DNA from: JBEVMS01 sp040508515
GTDB lineage: Bacteria > Pseudomonadota > Gammaproteobacteria > Xanthomonadales > Rhodanobacteraceae
NCBI GenBank assembly: GCA_040508515.1
Contig: JBEVMS010000327.1
Coordinates: 1 to 11,674 of the forward strand
Direction: 5' to 3'
DNA: 11,674 nucleotides
The notes under the pieces are model-generated. The model saw only the letters and a list, made by a program, of their open reading frames with translations. It did no database searches and was not told where the DNA came from. Position 1 is the first letter of the stretch. The number at the start of each line of letters is the position of its first letter. The translations under genes and the position numbers were made by a program. Positions 1 through 5,279 of this stretch are shown piece by piece.

Positions 1-24
1 CTTCCCCCGCATGGCCGACGTGGT

Positions 25-654
25 TTACGGCGAATCGCCGCCCGATTTGGGCTTGCTGGGCGGCGTGGCGCTGTCGCCCTCCATCTGCGAACGCATTGCG
101 CGCGCGGCGGCGGCCGCGGCTGCGGCCTCGCGACGTGCGGCGGCCGCCACCTTGGCTTGGGCGGCCGCCAACTTCTGCGCCTGTTCCGCCTGGGCCATCG
201 CTTGATCGGTCGCGGCCTGGCCCTCAGCCTGTTGGCGCTGGGCTTCTTCCTGGGCCAACTGGTTCTGCAAGCGCTGGTGTTCCAGTTCGCGGCGCGCCGC
301 CTCGGCCTCGCGCCGGCTGGTTTCCAGCAAGATCTGATCGTGCTCGCGGTCCAACTGACCCAACTGATGCTGGGTCTGCTGCAACTCGGCGGTGGCCTTG
401 GCCAGATCGACACGGCGCTCGGCGATGTACAACTGGTAGGCGCGGTCGCGCGAACGCGCCTGCACCAGTTGCGCAATCGCGTCGCGAGCGCGTGCCTGCT
501 CGGCCTGCGCGTAGCTACCCAGGCTGGGATCGCTGCTGAGCTGGTTGAGGGTATTGCTCAAGCGATTGACGTCGATATCGTCTTTGGCGGCATGCGCCGC
601 GCCGATGCCGGCCAACGCCAACAGCAGAGAAAGGGCGATCGAAGTGCGTTTCAC
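25..654 (-). CDS. Secreted Ala/Gln-rich coiled-coil protein, DUF4398-like
   Basis: A 209-residue protein. Residues 1-22 look like a signal peptide (basic start, Leu/Ala-rich core, cleavage after AHA), so it probably works in the periplasm. Residues about 45-90 hold a helical segment whose pattern (ARDAIAQLVQARSRDRAYQL then VDLAKA) resembles DUF4398. Residues about 80-190 are rich in Gln, Glu, Ala and Arg in a coiled-coil pattern, ending in eight alanines (177-184) and a short Pro/Lys/Gly tail. The start is GTG at 654; its first base overlaps the stop of the upstream lipoprotein (GTGA), so the two are probably translationally coupled. No enzymatic motif is visible. Similar proteins are often annotated as hypothetical or DUF4398 proteins. 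I infer a structural role in the envelope, but function is unknown. The gene is intact and ends 24 bases from the window edge. Confidence 0.85.
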   Translation of the reverse strand: MKRTSIALSLLLALAGIGAAHAAKDDIDVNRLSNTLNQLSSDPSLGSYAQAEQARARDAIAQLVQARSRDRAYQLYIAERRVDLAKATAELQQTQHQLGQLDREHDQILLETSRREAEAARRELEHQRLQNQLAQEEAQRQQAEGQAATDQAMAQAEQAQKLAAAQAKVAAAARREAAAAAAAARAMRSQMEGDSATPPSKPKSGGDSP

Positions 655-1223
655 GGCTGGCCTCCCTGATTGGCGGGCTGGGGCACGGTTTGGAAGCCCT
701 GCCCGGCCGGTACGGCCAGGTCAGAGGACGAAGGCGCCGGCATCTCTGCGTCGGCGGGCGGGTTTACACCGCTGCTGGGATCGACCGGCGCAAAGCCCTG
801 GCTGGGCTGGCTGTTGTCGTTGGCCTGGGCCGCCTGCTCCATCTGCGCACGCAGTCGCTGATTTTCGCCGGTCTTGCTCTGCACCTGCGCGCGCGCCGCA
901 CCCAATCGCGCCTTGGCCTTGGCCAGTTCAGCATCGGCGCCGGCCTCGTTGGCCAGTTGGAAGGCTTCGTCGTATTTGCGCTTGGACATCGCCATCTGCG
1001 CCTGCTGGAAGCGGCTCTGCGCGAAATCCAGATCCACCGGCGCGTAGTTGGCGGCACCCGCATCGCGGGCCTCGCGCAACTGCGCCTGGGCCGTGTTCAT
1101 CGCACCATCGGGAGGCGGCGCCGAAGCGCAGCCGGCCAGCGTCGTCGCCAGCAGCAACCCCAGAGCCAAAGTCAGCGGCGCGGCCCGGAAGGCGCGGCGC
1201 TGCGGTAACGAGTTGTGCACCAT
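651..1223 (-). CDS. DUF4398-type lipoprotein
   Basis: A 190-residue protein with a lipoprotein signal: a basic n-region, a Leu/Ala/Thr core and the lipobox LAGC at 29-32, so Cys32 is the likely lipid anchor. Ala33 follows, and the absence of Asp at +2 points to the outer membrane. Residues about 43-110 form the DUF4398-like helical region (APVDLDFAQSRFQQAQMAMS, then YDEAFQLANEA and ELAKAKA). Residues 111-135 continue as helix, and from about 136 the chain is Pro/Ser/Gly-rich and probably disordered. I chose ATG at 1223: AGAGGA (plus-strand 1231-1236) is 7 bases upstream, whereas the in-frame GTG at 1226 leaves only 4. It is the first gene of a two-gene unit with the coiled-coil protein and is divergent from pilU. 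The DUF4398 assignment is by pattern memory; the molecular role is unknown. Confidence 0.88.
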   Translation of the reverse strand: MVHNSLPQRRAFRAAPLTLALGLLLATTLAGCASAPPPDGAMNTAQAQLREARDAGAANYAPVDLDFAQSRFQQAQMAMSKRKYDEAFQLANEAGADAELAKAKARLGAARAQVQSKTGENQRLRAQMEQAAQANDNSQPSQGFAPVDPSSGVNPPADAEMPAPSSSDLAVPAGQGFQTVPQPANQGGQP

Positions 1224-1226
1224 CAC

Positions 1227-1307
1227 TCAATCCTCTAGGAGTGTCACACCGTATTGTGGGCGGGCATAATCGCCGATTGCAATGCAAATAGCCTCAGGGG
1301 GCAGTAC
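1227..1307. promoter_or_regulatory. Divergent promoter region, lipoprotein pair / pilU
   Basis: This 81-base gap must drive both directions. Rightward, CATAAT (1265-1270) is a good -10, but the hexamer 17 bases upstream (TGTCAC, 1242-1247) is a poor -35. Leftward, TTGCAA (1277-1282) and CACAAT (complement of 1253-1258) are spaced by 18. An 11-base palindrome TTGCAATGCAA (1277-1287) lies about where the rightward transcript would begin and overlaps the leftward -35. These are readings by eye, and start sites are not proven. Confidence 0.4.
1296..1301 (+). promoter_or_regulatory. Ribosome binding site that sets the pilU start
   Basis: AGGGGG ends 6 bases before GTG at 1308. It decides for this GTG over an in-frame ATG at 1254, which has no binding site and would add 18 residues unlike the family's N-terminus. 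Confidence 0.7.
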
Positions 1308-2423
1308 GTGGACATCGGATACTTCCTCAAACTGATGGTGGACAAGGGCGCGTCGGATATGTTCCTGACCACCGGCGCGCCGGTGAACATCAAGGTCGAA
1401 GGCAAGCTTTATCCGCTGGGCAACAGCGGACTGCCGCCCGGCATGGTAAAGAAAATCGCCTACTCGCTGATGGACGATGGTCAGGTACCGCAGTTCGAAC
1501 GCGAGCTTGAGTTGAACATCGCACTGGCGGTGAAGGACACCGGTCGCTTCCGCATCAATGTCTTCAAACAGCGCGGTGAAGTGGGCATGGTGATCCGCGC
1601 GATCAAGCATGACATCCCCAGTGTCGACCAGTTGCAGCTGCCGGCGATTTTCCGTGACCTGATCATGGAGCCGCGCGGCTTGATTCTGGTGGTCGGCGCC
1701 ACCGGTTCGGGCAAATCGACCACCGTGGCGGCGATGATCGATCACCGCAACCAGCACACCTCCGGGCACATCCTGACCATCGAGGACCCGATCGAGTACC
1801 TGCACCGGCACAAGAAATCCATCGTCAATCAGCGCGAAGTGGGACTGGATACGCACAGCTACCACGGCGCCCTGAAGAACGCGATGCGCGAGGCGCCGGA
1901 CGTGATCATGATCGGCGAAATCCGCGACACCGAGACGATGGAGGCGGCCATCGCGTTCTCCGAAACCGGCCACCTGTGCCTGGCCACGCTGCATTCCAAC
2001 AACGCCGACCAGACGCTGGAACGCATCCTCAATTTCTTCCCGCAGTCGGCGCACAAGAACGTGCTGATGAACCTGGCGCTCAATCTTCGCGCGGTGATCA
2101 GCCAGCGATTGGTGGTCGGCAAGGATGGCCGCCGGCTGCCGGCGACCGAAGTGCTGCTCAATACCCCGCTGATCCGCGACATGATCCGCCGCGGCCAGGT
2201 GCACGAGATCAAGGAGGCGATGGACAAGAGCCTGCAAGAAGGCATGCAGACGTTCGACCAATCGCTCTACCGGCTCTACAAGGACGGCCGCATCACGCTG
2301 GAAGAGGCGCTCAACAAGTCCGATTCACGCGATGGCCTGGCTTTGAAAATCCGCCTCTCCGACAGCGGCAACGCGCAAGACAACCTGATCAGCGAAAACG
2401 ATCCCTACGGCTTGGGCTTCTAA
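1308..2423 (+). CDS. pilU: PilU-type type IV pilus retraction ATPase
   Basis: A 371-residue secretion-type ATPase of the PilT/PilU family, a cytoplasmic hexamer at the base of the type IV pilus that helps depolymerise pilin fibres. The N-terminal domain (about 1-115) opens with FLKLMVDKGASDMFLTTGAP, the typical PilT/PilU start. The ATPase core carries Walker A GATGSGKST (130-138), an Asp box TIEDPIEYLH (157-166), Walker B with DVIMIGEIRD (198-207) and a His box ETGHLCLATLHSNNA (219-233). The C-terminal helices include PLIRDMIRRGQVHEIKEAM (287-305). The ALKNAMREAPDVIMIGE region, GMQTFDQSLY and the length favour PilU over PilT. Translation starts at GTG 1308. In many species pilU follows pilT; here the upstream neighbour is a divergent lipoprotein gene, so this may be a second PilU-like copy. 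All catalytic motifs are intact. Confidence 0.93.
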   Translation: MDIGYFLKLMVDKGASDMFLTTGAPVNIKVEGKLYPLGNSGLPPGMVKKIAYSLMDDGQVPQFERELELNIALAVKDTGRFRINVFKQRGEVGMVIRAIKHDIPSVDQLQLPAIFRDLIMEPRGLILVVGATGSGKSTTVAAMIDHRNQHTSGHILTIEDPIEYLHRHKKSIVNQREVGLDTHSYHGALKNAMREAPDVIMIGEIRDTETMEAAIAFSETGHLCLATLHSNNADQTLERILNFFPQSAHKNVLMNLALNLRAVISQRLVVGKDGRRLPATEVLLNTPLIRDMIRRGQVHEIKEAMDKSLQEGMQTFDQSLYRLYKDGRITLEEALNKSDSRDGLALKIRLSDSGNAQDNLISENDPYGLGF

Positions 2424-2459
2424 ACCAGCACGGTCCCGCATGGGCGGCCGTGCTGGTTT
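2422..2459. terminator. Perfect 12-bp hairpin between convergent pilU and maiA
   Basis: AAACCAGCACGG (2422-2433) pairs perfectly with CCGTGCTGGTTT (2448-2459) around a 14-base loop. The stem begins inside the pilU stop codon and ends in TTT rightward, but no longer T-run follows on either strand. The position between two convergent genes suggests a bidirectional terminator; the short T tract lowers confidence in purely intrinsic action. Confidence 0.6.
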
Positions 2460-2477
2460 GACACACAGCGCGCTCGA

Positions 2478-3134
2478 TCACGTCGGCGCGTCGGGCTGGC
2501 GCTCCGGTCGCGCCTGCGCGAAGGCCTCGATATCCGCACAGCGTGCGTGGATGCGCGCCACGCTCGGGTAAGCGTCCAGCGGCAACTTCCAGCGCATGGC
2601 GTTGTACACCTGCGGCACCAGGCATACATCGGCCAATCCGGGATGGTCGCCATGGCAAAACGCCCCGGTGGCCGGATGCTGCAACAACGCCTCGAAGGCG
2701 CGCAGTCCTTCGCCGATCCAATGCCGTATCCAGACTACATGCGCCGCTTCGTCGGCGCCGAATTGCTCACCCAGACGTTGCACGACGCGCAGGTTGCACA
2801 GCGGATGGGTATCGCAAGCAATCACCTGCGCCAGCGAGCGCACCCGCGCGCGGCCCAGCGCATCGGCTGGCAGCAGCGGCGGCTCGGACTGGGCTTCCTC
2901 CAGATACTCGATGATCGCCAGCGACTGGGTCAGCACCTGCCCGGACATGGCCAGAGCAGGCAGCAGTCGCTGCGGATTGAGCGCGGCGTAGGCCGGCGTG
3001 TGTTGCTCGCCACCATCGCGCACCAAATGCACTGCCTGGGCGTCGTAGTCGAGCCGCTTGAAGTTCAGTGCGATACGCACCCGATACGCCGCGCTGGAGC
3101 GCCAGTAGTCGTACAACACCCGCTGTGTATCCAT
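2478..3134 (-). CDS. maiA: Maleylacetoacetate isomerase / zeta-class glutathione transferase
   Basis: A 218-residue cytosolic glutathione-dependent enzyme. The family isomerises maleylacetoacetate to fumarylacetoacetate in tyrosine/homogentisate breakdown; some members act on maleylpyruvate or dichloroacetate. The N-terminal thioredoxin-like domain (about 1-83) has the zeta glutathione motif RSSAAYRVRIAL (12-23), with Ser13/Ser14 as the likely thiol-activating residues and Ala where some eukaryotic members have Cys. NPQRLLPAL (53-61) and QSLAIIEYLEE (70-80) form the rest of the glutathione site. The helical C-terminal domain contains ACDTHPLCNLRV (106-117), typical of MaiA. The start is ATG at 3134 with GAGG just upstream; the frame stays open further upstream, but that part lacks family similarity and overlaps the pgk promoter region. 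No other tyrosine-degradation gene is visible, so the substrate is inferred. A general glutathione transferase role remains possible. Confidence 0.9.
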   Translation of the reverse strand: MDTQRVLYDYWRSSAAYRVRIALNFKRLDYDAQAVHLVRDGGEQHTPAYAALNPQRLLPALAMSGQVLTQSLAIIEYLEEAQSEPPLLPADALGRARVRSLAQVIACDTHPLCNLRVVQRLGEQFGADEAAHVVWIRHWIGEGLRAFEALLQHPATGAFCHGDHPGLADVCLVPQVYNAMRWKLPLDAYPSVARIHARCADIEAFAQARPERQPDAPT

Positions 3135-3183
3135 TGCAACCTCAAAATATGCTTCGCCGCGTCGCAGCTTAACGTCGGATGGT

Positions 3184-3212
3184 TTGCATCGACAGGTAGC
3201 GGCCGGGACAAT
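3184..3212 (+). promoter_or_regulatory. Possible promoter for pgk
   Basis: TTGCAT (3184-3189) and GACAAT (3207-3212) are separated by 17 bases and lie about 50 bases before the pgk start. The -10 matches 4 of 6 consensus bases and the -35 only 3 of 6, so this is tentative. The gap 3135-3261 must also serve the divergent maiA gene, for which I see no convincing promoter. Confidence 0.35.
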
Positions 3213-3248
3213 AGATCGCTTCCGCCCCCGGCGGCCAATCGTTTCACC

Positions 3249-3254
3249 AAGGAG
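3249..3254 (+). promoter_or_regulatory. Ribosome binding site that sets the pgk GTG start
   Basis: AAGGAG lies 7 bases before GTG at 3262. It supports this start over the in-frame ATG at 3277 and over the longer open frame beginning at 3184. Confidence 0.8.
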
Positions 3255-3261
3255 TAACGTC

Positions 3262-4440
3262 GTGTCCTTTACCCGCATGAGCGATTTGGATCTGCGCAAC
3301 CAGCGCGTGTTGATCCGCGAAGACCTTAACGTGCCGATCGAGGCCGGCAAGATCAGCTCCACCCAGCGCCTGGAAGCGGCCTTGCCGACCATCCAGCTTG
3401 CACGCGACGCCGGCGCCCGAGTGATGGTCATCTCGCATCTGGGTCGCCCCAAGGAAGGCCAGTTCGATGAAGAATCCTCGTTGGCGCCGGTGGCTACATG
3501 GCTGGGTGGAAAACTTGGCACGCCGGTGCGGCTGGTTCGCGATTACCTCGATGGCGTGGACGTCGCTGAGGGCGAGGTGGTAGTGCTGGAAAACTGCCGC
3601 ATGAATGTCGGCGAAGGCAAGGACGATGAGGCGCTGTCCAAAAAATACGCCGCGTTGTGCGACATCTTCGTCATGGACGCTTTTGGCACCGCGCATCGCG
3701 CGCAGGCCTCCACCCACGGCGTGATCAAGTTCGCCCCGATCGCTGCGGCCGGCCCGCTGTTGTCGGCCGAGCTCGATGCGCTGGGCAAGGCGCTGGAAAA
3801 TCCCAAGCGGCCGCTGCTGGCGATCGTGGCTGGCTCCAAGGTGTCGACCAAGCTGACCCTGCTGAAAAACCTCATCGGCAAAGTCGATCAGCTGATCGTC
3901 GGCGGCGGCATCGCTAACACCTTCATCGCCGCCGAAGGCCATTCGATCGGCAACTCGCTGTACGAGCCGGACCTGCTCGATGCCGCCCGCCAGGTGATGG
4001 CGCAGGCCAAGGCACGCGGCGCCGACGTGCCGGTGCCGGTGGACGTGGTGGTGGCGCCGGAGTTCTCCGCGCACGCTCCGGCCACCGTCAAAGCGGTCGA
4101 TCAGGTGCGCGACAACGAACTGATCTTGGATATCGGCCCGCGTACCGCCGAGCAATACGCCGAACTGATCGCCAAGGCTGGCACGGTGGTGTGGAACGGC
4201 CCGGTCGGCGTGTTCGAATTCGATGCCTTCGGTCGCGGCACCGAGGCGCTGGCCAAGGCGATCGCCGCGTCGGACGCCTTCTCCATTGCCGGCGGCGGCG
4301 ACACACTGGCGGCGGTCGACAAGTACGGCGTCGAAGACGGCATCTCCTACATCTCCACCGGCGGCGGCGCATTCCTGGAGTTTCTCGAGGGCAAGGAGCT
4401 TCCGGCGGTGACCGCGCTCAATGCGCGCGCCAAGGGGTAA
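3262..4440 (+). CDS. pgk: Phosphoglycerate kinase
   Basis: A 392-residue monomeric cytosolic enzyme, the usual bacterial length. It interconverts 1,3-bisphosphoglycerate plus ADP with 3-phosphoglycerate plus ATP in glycolysis and gluconeogenesis. N-domain: family signature RVLIREDLNVP (15-25), substrate-binding SHLGRP (58-63) and MDAFGTAHRAQASTHG (138-153). C-domain, which binds nucleotide: AGSKVSTK (190-197), where the lysine contacts ATP phosphates, WNGPVGVFE (311-319), GGGDT (344-348) and STGGGA (365-370). The start is GTG at 3262 with AAGGAG 7 bases upstream; the N-terminus VSFTRMSDLDL aligns residue for residue with the E. coli start, as I recall it. It is the first gene of a unit with the HAD phosphatase, whose start lies 4 bases after its stop. 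No residue looks damaged. Confidence 0.98.
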   Translation: MSFTRMSDLDLRNQRVLIREDLNVPIEAGKISSTQRLEAALPTIQLARDAGARVMVISHLGRPKEGQFDEESSLAPVATWLGGKLGTPVRLVRDYLDGVDVAEGEVVVLENCRMNVGEGKDDEALSKKYAALCDIFVMDAFGTAHRAQASTHGVIKFAPIAAAGPLLSAELDALGKALENPKRPLLAIVAGSKVSTKLTLLKNLIGKVDQLIVGGGIANTFIAAEGHSIGNSLYEPDLLDAARQVMAQAKARGADVPVPVDVVVAPEFSAHAPATVKAVDQVRDNELILDIGPRTAEQYAELIAKAGTVVWNGPVGVFEFDAFGRGTEALAKAIAASDAFSIAGGGDTLAAVDKYGVEDGISYISTGGGAFLEFLEGKELPAVTALNARAKG

Positions 4441-4444
4441 CGCC

Positions 4445-5080
4445 ATGCTGTGTTTGTTCGACCTCGACGGCACCCTGATCGATTCGGGCCAGAGCATCTA
4501 CGCCGGCATCCGTTACGCGCTAGCCAGCGTGGCGGTCGAGGCCCCCGACGAAAGCGTGCTACGCGACTGGATCGGCCCGCCACTGCGACTGAGCTTCAGC
4601 GAGCTGCTGGGCGACCACGATCGGGTGGAGGCCGCGCTCGACGCCTACCGCCAGCGCTTCGCCGAAATCGGCTGGCGCGAACACACCGTCTATCCGGGCA
4701 TCCCCGCCGCGATCGACGCCTTGCATCGGGCTGGTCACCGCATGGCGGTGGTCACCAGCAAGCTGCGCACGCATGCCGAACCAATCCTGGCCGAACTGCC
4801 GTTCGGTCAGCGTTTCGCACGCCTGTACGGCCCGGGACCGGACAGCCTGCAAAGCGAGAAGGCCTCGATGATCGCCACCGCGCTGGCCGATTTCCACGCT
4901 GACCCGACCGACACCGTGATGATCGGCGACCGCCGCTACGACATCGAAGGCGCCGTGGCCAATCAGGTACGCGGCATCGGTGTACTGTGGGGCTTCGGCG
5001 ATCGCCACGAGCTAGAGCAAGCCGGCGCGCACGTCACTGTCGAAACCCCGGCACAACTAACTGACTTGCTGCTAGGTTGA
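4445..5080 (+). CDS. HAD-family phosphatase, phosphoglycolate phosphatase-like
   Basis: A 211-residue haloacid dehalogenase-superfamily hydrolase, expected to be cytosolic and Mg-dependent. All four motifs are present: motif I DLDGT (6-10) with nucleophile Asp6 and acid/base Asp8; motif II VVTSK with Thr104; motif III Lys139; motif IV MIGDRRYDIEGA (159-170) with Asp162 and Asp166. A helical cap (about 14-80) inserts after motif I, giving the Gph/PGMB-type C1 cap. It starts 4 bases after the pgk stop, and its binding site AAGGGG (4432-4437) lies inside pgk, so the two genes are very likely cotranscribed and coupled. The substrate cannot be read from sequence: phosphoglycolate is the default guess, and 4-phosphoerythronate or 2-phospholactate, side products of glycolytic enzymes, are attractive given the context. 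No gene symbol is given because these HAD groups are hard to tell apart. Confidence 0.92.
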   Translation: MLCLFDLDGTLIDSGQSIYAGIRYALASVAVEAPDESVLRDWIGPPLRLSFSELLGDHDRVEAALDAYRQRFAEIGWREHTVYPGIPAAIDALHRAGHRMAVVTSKLRTHAEPILAELPFGQRFARLYGPGPDSLQSEKASMIATALADFHADPTDTVMIGDRRYDIEGAVANQVRGIGVLWGFGDRHELEQAGAHVTVETPAQLTDLLLG

Positions 5081-5100
5081 TCTATCGGCAAAACGGTCTC

Positions 5101-5122
5101 TGCCGAGGCCGCTTACTCGGCA
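5101..5122. repeat. Small inverted repeat downstream of the pgk unit
   Basis: TGCCGAG (5101-5107) and CTCGGCA (5116-5122) form a perfect 7-bp stem with an 8-base loop just after the HAD phosphatase stop. There is no T-run, so it is not a classic terminator; it may be a processing or 3'-end stability hairpin. Confidence 0.4.
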
Positions 5123-5197
5123 TGCCGGCACACGCTGAGTAGCTTGCGCCATTCCTCCCCGGCATCTGCTCCAGAATGGGATTTACTACCTCGCGAC

Positions 5198-5229
5198 AAA
5201 AATGCCCTGGCGCTACCGCCAGGGCTTTT
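5198..5229. terminator. Bidirectional intrinsic terminator, pgk unit / tkt
   Basis: GCCCTGGCG (5204-5212) pairs with CGCCAGGGC (5217-5225) around a 4-base loop. TTTT follows on the plus strand, and A TTTTT follows on the minus strand (complement of 5198-5203). It sits between the convergent HAD phosphatase and transketolase genes and can end both transcripts. Confidence 0.85.
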
Positions 5230-5279
5230 GCTTATGCGCTAACGAGCAAGTGGCGTTGCCACCGCCCGGCCAGTGAGGC

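Noticed and set aside
1..12. ATG on the minus strand at 12, a possible start of the next gene in the lipoprotein unit
   Set aside because: It lies 12 bases after the coiled-coil gene stop, but only four codons are visible and there is no clear ribosome site, so it cannot be supported.
1227..2261. Open frame of 344 codons antisense to pilU
   Set aside because: It runs through the divergent promoter region and across pilU; composition and lack of motifs mark it as a shadow.
3135..3521. Upstream extension of the maiA frame
   Set aside because: The extra 129 residues lie antisense to the pgk start and promoter and do not resemble the glutathione transferase family; ATG 3134 has a good ribosome site.
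3244..4497. Open frame of 417 codons antisense to pgk
   Set aside because: It spans exactly the pgk gene and its promoter, has an Arg/His/Gln-rich shadow composition, and contradicts the complete pgk on the other strand.
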